Below the pieces are notes generated by a model that did no database searches, was not told the origin of the DNA, and saw only the letters and a program-made list of their open reading frames with translations. A DNA stretch of 64,000 nt from Sabethes cyaneus (lineage: Eukaryota; Arthropoda; Insecta; Diptera; Culicidae): contig NC_071355.1 of assembly GCF_943734655.1 (NCBI RefSeq), positions 243,559,183-243,623,182 on the forward strand. The letters run 5' to 3'. The position numbers and the translations under genes are program-made. Below, in pieces: positions 22,160 through 34,726 of this stretch; position 1 is the stretch's first letter, and every line of letters starts with the position of its first letter.

Positions 22160-22790
22160 GGAATGATATGAAAGAGAAAAAACTAGCAACATTCGTTATT
22201 CCATTTTTGACACGATGCCTTAGCGGTCACGGCTGCAGCTCAGAAATATTTTTTTTTGTTTTGTATGCCAGAAGCGCATTGGGTTAAAAGACCACTGCGA
22301 CAGTCTTAATGATCGTCTTTTGTGGCAGGCCCCGATTGCTATAGCTCGGAAACAAGGAAAAAAAACCACATCTGGATGGAACAGAACAGTATTGGACAAC
22401 ATCAAAACGATGAGCTTGGTTTTGAACATTGTTTCTAATGCGAACAAACGCGAACAAAACTGTCCACTTAAAAAAGTATTATTCAAATTTTCTTGAAGAT
22501 TTACTTAAGATTTTTTAAAGGTTTACTTGAAACTAGCTGTAGCCCGCGTGTGCCGCCTTGCGTCGCGGGAATTCAACCCGGGTACTGACACAAATTTTGG
22601 GCCCCTTGTTTTTTGGGCCCACACCAAATCCTGCCGTTGCACAACAAGAGAGTGTACGTATGGTACTCGCACCAGCTGTAGTTTAGGTGCACATATATTA
22701 GTTTTCAGTTTTGTGTAAAGCTTTTAGGGAGCGAGCTGTGATTTTTGCTACGCCCTGTCCGGGGTCTGGTTATGCTTACAGACGGAATAA
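22160..22790. other. Non-coding stretch
   Basis: No recognised protein or RNA gene. A GC-rich patch near 22540-22620 (GCCGCCTTGCGTCGCGGG, GGGCCCACACC) is unlike the AT-rich surroundings; source unknown. Confidence 0.35.
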
Positions 22791-22799
22791 GGCGCTTAT

Positions 22800-23264
22800 A
22801 GAGTAGATTGTTTTTGAAATATTATTTTTCCATAATTTATCAAATTTTCAAATAAAGACGAGACGTGCATCCATGTTTCGCCACTGTGAACCAATTTCGG
22901 TTGGTTCTGCGAACTTGATGATTGCAATGGCGACTGTCATGGCTTCCATCTCCTCGCGGCCACCCTCGCAGGATTTCTTATCGAGTTCAGTACTACTCCG
23001 CCACATTCGCCACTCCACTTCAACTTCACCTGTCGAGACCTCAACCGATCTAGAGTTGACGACCATCATAACATCCATCCTTTCATGGCCACCCTCGCAG
23101 GGTTTCTGTCCAAGCTTGGTCTACTCCGTCGTGCTTTTATCCCAACACATTTCGCCCACTCTGGGCATCTTCCTTCGCACCGCGGTGAATCGAGGACATT
23201 CAAAGATCACGTACGGTGGTGTTTCTACCGTCTCTCTGCATTCCAGGCAGACTGACGTACTCAA
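22800..23264 (-). pseudogene. R1-clade non-LTR retrotransposon, C-terminal part
   Basis: The minus strand reads CLECRETVETPPYVIFECPR followed by FTAVRRKMPRVGEM. This is the cysteine-histidine C-terminal block of R1-type ORF2 (CPeC...eTaeHvfFeCPRF), with one histidine position changed to tyrosine. The remaining C-terminus runs to about 22850. The upstream part of the same element lies at 23475-24758, beyond a SINE insertion. Confidence 0.75.
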
Positions 23265-23474
23265 ACCAAATCAAAACCTTGGCTTTATATCGTTTTTAGA
23301 CATTACCCTTCTTTATCGATAGACTTCGCAGTCGGTTGTTAGAGTATAGGAAAATTATAGGATCAGTGTAACGATCCTACTGACTTTATCTAGCAAGAAC
23401 CGCCTAGCCGAGATTCGAACATACGACGACTGGCTTGTTAGACCACCATCGTACCTCGAAGCTAACTGGGCGTG
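23265..23474 (-). mobile_element. tRNA-derived SINE inserted in R1 element
   Basis: On the minus strand the head begins CGCCCAGTTAGCTTCGAGGT, with B box TGTTCGAATCTCG, body GTCAGTAGGATCGTTACACT and 3' region AAGGGTAATGTCTAAAAACG. It differs from the 7732 copy (GCCCAGTTAGCTTC head, GGTAATGTC tail), so it is a second subfamily, shared with 25085-25287. It separates two R1 segments that are contiguous in intact R1 proteins. Confidence 0.8.
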
Positions 23475-25046
<1,572 letters not shown>

Positions 25047-25079
25047 CAGTCTCAATGCCGATTCCAAAATAGCATCGAC

Positions 25080-25287
25080 AAACAAACCGCAAAGTCTTGG
25101 GCTTAAACCGTTCTTAGACATTACCCTCCTTTATCGACAGACTTCGCAGCCGGCTGTTAGAGTATAGGAAAATTACGGGGCCAGTGTAACAATCCTACTG
25201 ACTCTATCTAGCAAGCACCGCCTAGCCGAGATTCGAACATACGACTGGCTTGTTAGACCAGCATCGTACTTCGAAGCTAACTGGGCG
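25080..25287 (-). mobile_element. tRNA-derived SINE
   Basis: Minus-strand copy of the same subfamily as 23265-23474: CGCCCAGTTAGCTTCGAAGT head, TGTTCGAATCTCG B box, GTCAGTAGGATTGTTACACT body, GAGGGTAATGTCTAAGAACG 3' region. It has a 3-bp deletion in the GTCGTCGTATG segment relative to the other copy. Confidence 0.85.
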
Positions 25288-25545
25288 GCTTAACGACAAA
25301 CAACCGCTGACTGACTACTGGCGCACTCTTGAGTATCACAGCCTCGTAGCGTCGCTCTGCGCAGCCCGCTCACGAAACCAACTGCTCGTCCGCTGTCAAT
25401 AGCCTGCGAGCGTGAGTAGGATGTATGGTTGCAGATTTTGCTTTACTCCTTGTTTTCTTCGAGCACGGGCTCTCGTGAGCGATCGGCATTAACTGTGTGT
25501 TGCAATGACGAGGGTGAGCGTCGACCGTGGTGGATAGCTCAATAC
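25288..25545 (-). repeat. Partial inverted copy of the 7590-8335 repeat family
   Basis: GCAATGACGAGGGTGAGCGT and CGACCGTGGT are the reverse complement of blocks at 7970-8000, with related sequence before them. Immediately next to a SINE, as in the 7.6-kb copy. Confidence 0.5.
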
Positions 25546-26250
25546 TCAATCTGCTCCCAGCTCAAAAGTTTTCGTCGTCTGTGTGGTGTAGTTTATTCTA
25601 TTGCTACAATTTGATTAAAGTACTGTCTCTATATTTCTTTTCCCGTATTTATCCTATTTTTGTTTAATTTTTGTTCTGATTTAATCTCGATTAACTCTTA
25701 TTTTTGTGTTCTAGGAATCCATACATTTGGTCTCCAGATATGGTGGCAACCAAGTCAAGTCTCGTGGAAGGTACGTGTTTTATCAATGTTATCTTTTTTG
25801 GAGAAGGAATTTTCTAATTGTTTTTTTTTTCAATATTGACTTAATTTTTTTCGTTTTCGGTTTATTTTTTACCTTTCTGTATACAGTAAACAGCTTTATA
25901 ACTCTAACAGTTTGGCCATATTTTCATTTGATTTCAATTTATTATCAATCATGACTGCTTTTGTCTTGATTGTGTGATGATCTTAATTTCTCATTTCTTA
26001 AAATTTGTTTCCATTTTTCCCAAAATATACTTTGATTTGTTTGATTGGTTTGTTTTAATTTTGTATTTGATTTTTCATACTTTGTTTGTATGGAATTACA
26101 GAAAAATTTTCAAATTTAATTTTAATTTGTTAATTATCGTAAATTTGAAGACAATTATTTCAATTTTGTGTACCATTTTTTAAACGAAATTTTTTGCAGT
26201 TATGTTGTATTCGTTTACTAGTTCATTCGAACTGTAACTAGGATTCGTCT
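25546..26250 (+). other. T-rich stretch with a candidate 56-bp exon
   Basis: Strongly T-rich on the plus strand, like insect intron ends. It holds the candidate exon at 25715-25770; otherwise no feature. Confidence 0.35.
25715..25770 (+). CDS. Candidate internal exon
   Basis: A 56-bp stretch lies between a good acceptor (T-rich tract ending TTTTTGTGTTCTAG) and a good donor (GGAAG then GTACGTG). All three frames are open through it; two read protein-like (ESIHLVSRYGGNQVKSRG or NPYIWSPDMVATKSSLVEG). No family is recognised and the strand is opposite to the navigator exons. The splice signals are the only support. Confidence 0.25.
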
Positions 26251-26258
26251 TTATTATA

Positions 26259-27060
26259 CAGTAATGTTCCGATTTTGTCAGCCCCATGTTGAATTTTGGG
26301 CTGACGAAATGGGGAAACTGACAAAATCGGGAAAATTTTTTTTTGATTTTTTTTTCAAAATTCAAGATATAAGACCTTGCAAGATCGAAATTTTTTATTA
26401 AAAATTAAATTTTAACCATCAATTGGTCAACCGAAAGCTCAATGAACCGGGCCCAGCACACTGGTCCTGAACCTTTCTTGGTGCGTATTAGCTTTGAGCG
26501 GCAAAACTTGGTTTTAAGTTTATGGAACTTTCGGAAGAGTTTCTTAAAATTAAAAGTTCTATCGTACAGCGAAATTCAAATTTTGATTAATCCCCCTAAA
26601 AGTACAATAAAAAAAAATATTTTTCTTCATTTTCAATATAACACATTGAGGTGTTCCGCAAAGTTTTACAGCATATTATTACAAGAAATTTTGCTGTAGA
26701 CAGTAACTTTCTATCTCTTCAGCAAAAATAGAAAAATCCCATTTCTCATAAATAAAAAATCGGTAAAATCAGTTTTTCTATTTTAGCTATTTTTGTAGTT
26801 GTTGTATGACTTTTTCCAGTTTCACAAAGTTGTAAAAATAGTAAAAATACACAACATTGCTGAATATAGTATACCTCTATCATTGCTTGTTTAGGAACTA
26901 TAGAACTTTTACTATAAAAATACCCTAATTTTGACCCCGAATTTCTCGCAAGAAGGCATCATTTTATTCAAAAACTCTTTCCAGAGAATCAGAATAGTTA
27001 CAAGCAGGCTGAAAAGTTTTATAAATCTTGTTTAAAAGCACAAAATTTAAACAAAACTTT
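26259..27060 (+). mobile_element. CAGTAATG MITE, 3'-truncated copy
   Basis: It starts at TA (26257-26258) with CAGTAATGTTCCGATTTTGT, the same terminus as the intact copy at 40180-41024. The interior is homologous along its length, but the right terminal repeat is missing and the sequence ends in ACTTTACTTTA-type repeats. No transposase is encoded. Confidence 0.8.
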
Positions 27061-30000
27061 ACTTTACTTTATTCATGATCTTACTAATTGATAGTTTAGC
27101 ATTTCACCCCATTATTTTCCCACAACTAGAAAGCAAACTTCATAACCATTTGCCTTCAGCCACCGCAGCCTATACGATCGGTGGTGGTGTAACCAAATCG
27201 CAACACCCACTGACAGCTGTCCGTCCGTCCGTCCGTCTGGCTCGAAAACTAGATCATCAGACAGTTCACAGTGCGAAGGCAGCAAAATAAACTCCTGATA
27301 ATAATCGGCTCGAACCGAACCGAACGAGTTTCTAATTTCGCCAGTCTCCATCCATCAAGGATGGAAGTCAGACTTCCGGCCGGGGCCCCTATCTTCTCAC
27401 CGATAGAAACTCCCATTTGGCGGTCAATTAATCTTGTCCGGATCGGATCGGAGACGAAAGGAAAACAAAACGAAAAACTTCAAAGTGTGATGTTGTTTTT
27501 AGCTCGCGGAGCGAGCTGACAAATGATGGAATCCGTGATGGTTCGGGTGTTTGACAAATGTTTTAAAGTATATCTGACTAGGTTGAAAAGTATTCGATTG
27601 ATTGGCTACCGGCAGTTTTGATTGTGTAAGCTAGTGTATTTGGTAAACGATGATTGGCGGTCGGTTGTTGTTTGAAGATAACTTTGTTGAGCAGTCCGGG
27701 AAGAGCTCGATTTGATTGGTTTAGTTGATAGGTAAATTAGTAAAGTGAACACCCAAGCCCAACGAATTTCACGTTTTCGTTTATGTATTCTACCAGCATC
27801 CCCCTTTCTGAGAACCATGCTCAACCCCTTCTAGCATTATTGATTTTCTTCCAGCACAAAACGACCAGTAATTATCATTTGGGAGTTCAGAATTTTTGCG
27901 AAACACCTTTGATGTTAATCACTGCAGTATAACCGATTCCGACCGTTTCTAATTACCCATTTGCAGTAAGCTTCAGTGAAAGTGGAAGCAGTGGTCTGGC
28001 TTGTACAGTCCGGACGCCATATTATTGCTCTGAGGCTGTCGTGTGACACCCTCCGGGTTGACACGTGGTTAAGCTCGGATAAGAATCGATTCTAGTCATA
28101 GCCTCGAACCTGAGGGGTGCGCTTGATGCTCCACGCTCGTCGCTCGTCGGTGAGGGGAAAATGGATATGTTATCGGATAACCGCAGCCATATTTCCGGAG
28201 GTTATAAATTTGACACGCATTTGCCTCCCTTCCGGCTGTTGGCTGCTTCGATGAAGAATTCGAGTCGAATCGAGCTATCAGTGGCACGGATTTCCCCCTT
28301 GTTTCGTCCCAAAAAGGCGTCTGACAATCGCTCGCTGTCACACTTCGGTAAGCCCGAATGGATTTGTTTCAACTTATTCCACCGCTCAAGTGCAGGGAAA
28401 TAGCAAAGATTTCCGTTGTCCTTGGTGGGGGGATGATAAAGAGAAATTTAATGGAGAGGTTTCTTGTCTAGCAAAAAGATGCCATTTCCGGTTTGCGATG
28501 CTTTGTGCGTATAATGGTGCTAGTTTCCGGTGTTCTGATGAGGGTCAAGAAAGTTTCATGTTTTTAATTAATTTTTTTAGGAAATTTTATAAAATAATGA
28601 ATAAGTTTGATTCATTTTTCAACACGCAAAAGGTAGTTGGGTTTTACCCTGGCGAGCAAGGCTTTAAATATTAATAAAAATACTAATCACCTCACGTCTG
28701 TCATTTTGTTTCGGACGCTGTTATGCAAATCAAAAACGCATAAAACTTTGAACCTCATTTTGTCGATGATAAATGAATTGGTCTTCCACAGCACGCTCGA
28801 ATCCACCATTCTTTCAAAAGGAAATACCTTTTGAAGGAACGACCCCATCATCCATCGACCGCGTCCTCCCATTCGTCACAATAATGGTTTGGAAGCCCAA
28901 ATGCAAAAAATCAATTTCTAAAAAGCATCATGTTTGCCATAATTTATGCGAAACACGAACCGGCGAGAACCCCGATACATATGACTCTCTGTGCTGCGAT
29001 GCTGAAGCTGAGCTACAAAAGAACCCGGGATAGCATCACCGCCGTTTTCGATAATTTACGAGCGTTTTTGTTGTGGCTGGTATTGTTGTTGGCTGTTGTT
29101 GGCTTGCCTTCTTCAAAACTCCCCCATTTGTTTACCCCATCGCGTTTGCATTCGACTCGAACCAAAGTCCTCGAAGGCAAAGAAACTCAAAACTGCACCT
29201 GGGCTGATGCACACACAACCACAGACGGTAAATAACCAGCACGAGTCAAACCGCACTACTGTTATGACTCCTGGGGCCTTCACTCACTTCAGCTAATGTT
29301 GTAAACCTGGTCTGTCTGTTGATCTTTCCATTTCTCTGTCTCTCACAAGCAAGCAACAATCAAAGCAGCTTGCTCCCAGCCTGACGGAACAGATCTGTCG
29401 AGAGCAAAATTGACAGATCAAAGAAACTTGTTTACATTTCCACCTCTCCACACTGGTGCAAACACAGCAATCTAAAGTGCCGCCCACGGATTACCGTTTA
29501 CATCGGAGTCGTCCTGAATGCGAAAGTTACAAACTGACCCCCCGTCAGTGGTGCCGTCAGTCGACAGTGCAAGTTCTGAACCGTACGTAGCCAACAGCCC
29601 GACCAATTTGCACAGCAGAACTAAACGATTACAACTAATCCTTTCGGTTTGGTGCCGCCATACAGTACAGGCCTCTCCTGAAAGGCGGCCGGCCGGCCCA
29701 CACAAGCCGAGCCAGACGATGAGAAGATGACGATAACTATTTTCCTGCGTTGCGGTGTTTTCTACCGCATAAATCACCACGACAGGACGCGTTTAAAACC
29801 TTTATCCGCACACACTAATGTATCCATACGAAGGCTGCGATTTACTGCCGTCCGGCGCTCAAACAAAACGCACACGTACTTTCTTCCTTAAGCTCAGTAG
29901 GCGGGCTCGCGCGCGTTTCGCTCGCACAAAACTTACTACTTCTTTGTTTCAACTGCCGGCAATCAAATTCACTGATCCGTGGCTATCAGCCTTCTCCTTG

Positions 30001-30800
30001 AATCAAACTCTCGCACTGTCGTTTCGCACTCATTATCAATTCCTCACTGAGCCTTTTCAATTAGTGACCGGCTTCCGTTCGAGATCACCCCGAACCACCA
30101 TATGGTCGTTTCCCAAAACAGAACAAGAATAAAAACACCGAAACCCCAGTAATGCAACGTGAACGGTCCGAGCATCAGGGCACACTCACTCGCAGTAACG
30201 GAACGGAATTAAAATGACAACAATGCCTGTTTTTTCCACGGATTATCGGAAAGAATCCTCGCAGCACGCGACTCACTGCAGCGGGGCTGAAACGGTCCGT
30301 TCGCCGCGACCCTTCTGCTTTGTTCAAACACCGAAATGGACGCAACACTAGACCACCGCGCCGCCGTACCGAACCGTTGTGTTAACGCGAGCACGCTTCG
30401 AACCGAACTGTTCCAAACCAGCCGCGGTTGGATTGCGTGAAGCCGTACCGGAGCCGGTCGGTCCGGCCGGAGGAACTCACTTACCGAAGCCGACAGATAG
30501 ACAGTGGAGTGGTTGTTGTTGCGTAGCAACAGCCGATGCGGTACCACTCATTTGCTGAAGCCGGCCGAATTGTTTGTTGCATCGCAACCGACACCGTGGG
30601 TTGTTGTGTTGCAGATGGAGTTGGGTGGAAAAAGGGAATATCACTCACCACTCAACCAAATAAGTTGGGTGGTATGTTGAGTTCCAGATACGAGTGTGCT
30701 AGCGGAATGCATAGACGTATGCTAACCCGGCTGACTCAGGACCCTTTTCAACGTTGTATTAAGTTTGTATCCTCATTCAATACATCGAAACTAGGTGTTT
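27061..30800. other. GC-richer island, probable promoter/untranslated region
   Basis: Complex sequence including CCGT repeats (27221-27236), GGCCGGCCGGCC (29688-29698) and a CpG-rich part at 29860-30500. Open frames on both strands show no recognised domains. It contains the candidate start exon 30485-30551 on the minus strand. Likely regulatory or 5'-untranslated DNA of a neighbouring gene; this is inference. Confidence 0.4.
30485..30551 (-). CDS. Candidate first coding exon (MSGTAS start)
   Basis: The minus-strand ATG at 30551 encodes 22 codons plus one base (MSGTASAVATQQQPL, then HCLSVGF) and ends at a consensus donor GTAAGTGAG. Without splicing, a stop codon follows two codons later. An overlapping upstream ATG near 30580 in another frame stops at the donor, which weakens the call. 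The start context is moderate. Same strand as the navigator exons, 18 kb downstream of them, so an alternative promoter is possible but unproven. Confidence 0.3.
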
Positions 30801-31180
30801 AAAAGATTACAGTATACCAGAAAATCATTGAATAATTTAGTGTGGAAGCTTGAGTACAAACTAGTTGTTGTTTCAAAACTGATACCGATCTAAGCCGGAG
30901 ACAAAAAGCCAAACAAAGTCAAACTGAGACAAAAAATCCAACCCGGAAACCAAAGGCATAATATATTGCCGTTTTTCTTAACAAGAAGCACACCACTATT
31001 GTTTAGAAAGACAAAAATCTTTTGTTTTGGGTCTACATTTTATTATTATCGAGCTCTGAAATTATTCAAAAACTCTGAAAATTTGTAAAAAGAACAAAAA
31101 AAATTAAAATGGCAGCCCCGAAAAATATACAAATAACTGAACAACTTTAAAAAAAGCTCAAACCTGATCTAAAAAATTAA
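30801..31180. other. AT-rich stretch
   Basis: A-rich non-coding DNA. The last bases before 31181 are TTAA. Confidence 0.35.
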
Positions 31181-32160
31181 TGAGTGATTCTCGCTAAAAT
31201 AGGGCCGCTACTGACACGAGGTCTTCAAATATTGGAACTTTTGCGCTTAATTGGTTGAAAATGGTTAAAAAAATAAGAATTACACTTTTGATACCTCGAA
31301 ATAGTGGACCCCTCGTGCGCCAAGGGGTCTAACAGGTTCAAAAAAAGTTGAAATTTGAGCAAACCTTGAGATTTATATCATGTGATATTTCATAAATTTG
31401 CCATGAAACAACTAACAAATGGTCCGGTTCTGTGAAAAAGAAGAAAAGGGATTTCAAAAAGAAGTAAAAGAATTTTTTGGCGGCCACCTTGGATTTGGTC
31501 GCCATATGGGATTTTATCAAACAATCGCCGATTTTACCATGAGCCCCCCAACCGATTTTGATTTTAAGACCATTGGAAAGCTGAGGAAAAATGCTACAAG
31601 AAACATTCATTAAATTAGACTAACTAAATAAAATAATTAATTTTCTGTAGCAAGATATTCCATTATATGAGAGTTGTAAACCTTGATACAGATAATAAAT
31701 TGTTTCGTTTGTTTATGCCACTACACATGTAATTTGATGAATGTTTCTTATAGCATTTTTTCTCAACTTTCCGATGGTTGTCTTAAATAAAATTAAAATC
31801 GGTTGAGGGGCTCATGGTGGAAACGGCGATTTTTTAATAAAATCTAATATGGTGACCAAATCCATGATTGCCGCCAAAAAATTCTTATTCCATTTCAATG
31901 CCCTGTTCTTCTTTACAGGACTGGACCATTTGTTGGTTGTTTCATGGCAAATTTATGAAATATCACATGATATAGATCCCAAGGTGTGCTCCAAATTCAA
32001 CTTTTTTTGAGACTGTTAGGCCCCTGGCGAACGAGAGTTCCACTATTTCGAGATATCAAAAGTGAAATTCTTATTTTTCAACTATTTTCAACCAAGTAAG
32101 CGCAAAAGGTAATTGAGGACCTCGTGTCAGTAGTGGCCCCGTTTCTGCGAGAATTACTCC
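31181..32160. mobile_element. 980-bp foldback element
   Basis: The arms are long inverted repeats. The left begins GAGTGATTCTCGCTAAAATA and contains CTACTGACACGAGGTC, and the right arm ends with the diverged reverse complement (GCGAGAATTACTCC). Inner blocks are mirrored as well (ATATCATGTGATATTTCATA near 31375 and its counterpart near 31960). Flanks are TTAA on the left and TTAG on the right, compatible with a mutated TTAA duplication. No protein is encoded. Confidence 0.75.
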
Positions 32161-33425
32161 TTAGCAAACGCTCAAAAAGGATTCAAAAAGTCCCAAACAG
32201 GATGTAAAAGACTCGAAAAAAGGGCTCAAAAGACTTCAAAAAGACCGAGAAAATCCACGAGAGAAGCAAAAAAGACACACAAAAAAATGGAAAGAGACTT
32301 AAAAAGATTCAAACAGAACTCAAAACGAATTCAGAAAAGATTTTAAAGAATTCGCTTTTGGCGCTCGGAAAAAACTAATGAAAGAATTTATAAACGAATC
32401 AAAACAAAATCAACTTAAAAAGATCCAAAATAGACTCCAACACAGCTCAAAAAACTCAAAAAGACTAATAAAGACTCAAAAAGGTTCAAGAAAAATTCAT
32501 AAAGATTATTAAATGCATCAAAATAGATTGGAAAGAGACAAGAAAAAACCTTCACTGAACGAAATAGACTGAAAATGGACTGAAAATAAACTCAAGAAAG
32601 ACCCGAAAACTCAAGATGAACTCAAAACAGACACAAGACGAACTCAAAAAAGCTCAGAAAAGCTTCATAAAGACAAAAAAGACAAAAAAAGAGCTCTCAA
32701 AAGAATTAAGAAACACATGAAAGAAACTCAAAAACAACCCAAGAATTAAAAGAAACTCAAAAAATATTCAAAAAAGATTTCGATAATATACAAAAAGGAC
32801 TGGATAAAAGTTTAATTTACCTTAAATAAACTCCAAAAAGACTGAATTAAAACCTCAACAAGTAACCAAAAGGACGCAGAAAAGTCTCAAGAAGAAATAA
32901 AAATAGAATAAAGGAGAAAAAACTTTAAAAAAAGTTTAAAAAAGACTCAAGAAAGACTCATAAAAGATTCAAAAAAGCATCAAAATAGACTGAAAATAGC
33001 CTCAAGAAAAAACTAAAAACTCAGGAAAGACTCAAAACAAACACAAGACAAACTATAAAGAGCTTTATACAGCTTAAAAGACAAAAAACTCCAAAGATTT
33101 AAGACAAAAGAACCCAAAAAATATTCAAATATCAAAACGACTGTAAAAGGACTCAGGAGGAAAACACCCAAAAAGATTGAGGAAACACCCAAACAGATTC
33201 AAAAGTTTAATAAAGCTCGAAGAAGTCTCAAAAAAACTTTAGAAAGAATCAAGAAACAAAAAATATTGAAAAAAAATAAAAATAACTCAAAAAGGATTCA
33301 AAAAGAATTCAAAAAAAGTTCAGAACCACTCAAATTATACTTAAGAAAACCTTAAAAAATCTTCAAAAAAAAAACAATTTCAAAAACTTAAAGAAAGACT
33401 AAAAATAATTGTTTGGAAAATGTTT
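32161..33425. repeat. Degenerate A-tract array, AAAAAGACTC type
   Basis: Hundreds of diverged 10-11-bp units around AAAAGACTCA. The array has no open frame. It differs from the GAGTCC-type arrays at 44.8 and 56.1 kb by its core (GACTC instead of GAGTCC). It starts directly at the foldback element and continues past a repeat-family insertion at 33428-33990. Confidence 0.85.
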
Positions 33426-33427
33426 TG

Positions 33428-33990
33428 TACCTGACTGCCTTATACCGAGTTGACGATCAAATAAAAATTGACATCACTACGGATCCCTCCTGCCTTTTCT
33501 TGTCCATCATTTTCGAAAGAAATTAATCTAAGTGTAATGCTTGACTATTGTAACTATGTAATGAATTGCAGGCAACTAACTGACGCAAAGCAGCAAATGA
33601 AGCATTCAAAACTATTCTCAGATAAGAGAGTCGCTGATTTTAGTCGCTTTGAGAATTGCAGCGTCACGTCACGTCACATGCACAAATACACCTTCAGCCC
33701 TGTTTCCGAGCAAGACAACAGTTCCGAACAAATTCTTGCAGTATTTACAGACGCAAACTGGTAAAAGGAAAGGGTGACCGCTCACTTTTCTATGAAGTTT
33801 CACTTTCAGGACATCAAATTGGACTAGATTTAATGTTTAAACGCTTACACCGGTTGAAGAAGAGGGGTGGTTTAGCACTTTGGCATACTTCCCAAGCACA
33901 GATATCAAATTGGTCTAGGATTTTTCGATTTTTCGGAATGACACCCTATCCAAACCTTTCCGTAAGACGTAGTCCTACGTCAAAAGAAGG
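33428..33990 (-). repeat. TGACG(T/C)AGGACTACG family, copy 2, inside an A-tract array
   Basis: The right end GTAAGACGTAGTCCTACGTC is the inverted left end of copy 1 (13503). It shares CTTCCCAAGCACAGATATCA and GGACATCAAATTGGACTAGA blocks with the subrepeats of copies 1 and 3. The left part (33430-33700, including TCACGTCACGTCACATG) is not seen in the other two copies. A 98-codon plus-strand open frame across it has no recognised domain. Confidence 0.7.
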
Positions 33991-33999
33991 TTCAAAAAG

Positions 34000-34600
34000 A
34001 TTAAAAGGAGCTTAATAAATCTTGCATACTCTTCAAAAAAACTCAAAAAAGAATCAAATCATTAAAAAAAGACTAAAGAAAGTTCCAAGACGTTTAAAAG
34101 AACTAAAAGACTAAAAGAGTGAAAAACTAAAATGAAAATCACCCAAAAAGAATTTGAAGAAGGCTCAAAAACACTCAAATATGACTAAAAAAAGACTTAT
34201 CTAATTAATTGCGAAAAAAGCACAAAAATTTCAAAAATGTGCCAAAAAACTTAAAAAAGGCTTTTAAAATGTTAGAAATGTTTAATCAAAAGACTAAAAA
34301 GATTCAAAATCAATTTAAAAGAATAAAAAACGAATCAACAAACACTCAAGAAAAATCCAAAAACAGACACTGAAAAATACGAAAAAGAAATAAAATTAAG
34401 AAAGAATAAAAATTAACTGAAAAATAACTCAAGAAAGACCTCAAAACAAAGAATTCAAAAAGGACTGAATACTGAGTCAAAAAGACCTAAAAAAGACTAA
34501 ACCTGAAATTTATTTAATAAGAGTTGAAAAGTACTCAAAGAGTATTAAAATTCCAAATATTACTGAAACAAGAGTGTCAGAAAAGAGACAAAAAACACAG
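34000..34600. repeat. Degenerate A-tract array, continuation
   Basis: Same AAAAAGACTC-type 10-11-bp units as 32161-33425, resuming directly after the repeat-family copy. Confidence 0.8.
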
Positions 34601-34726
34601 AGTAATGATCCAACATGAAGTTGCAAAAAAATGCTCCAAAAGATTAAGAGATAGTTGCAGAATTGTCAGTCTTTGCTTCGATGAATGCCTGTATGTCGAA
34701 GACGAACCACGTTACGGAGAGAATGA

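Noticed and set aside
27180..27240. Tandem GTCC repeats as a possible CRISPR or satellite
   Set aside because: Only a few CCGT units in a eukaryotic GC-rich island; no spacers or array structure.
30205..30350. Plus-strand 46-codon frame starting MTTMPVFSTDYRKESS
   Set aside because: Reasonable start context but no donor, no domain, and it overlaps a CpG-rich region next to a better minus-strand candidate.
33468..34015. Two overlapping plus-strand frames of 98 and 119 codons
   Set aside because: They lie in a copy of a non-coding repeat family; the frames are not kept in the other copies.
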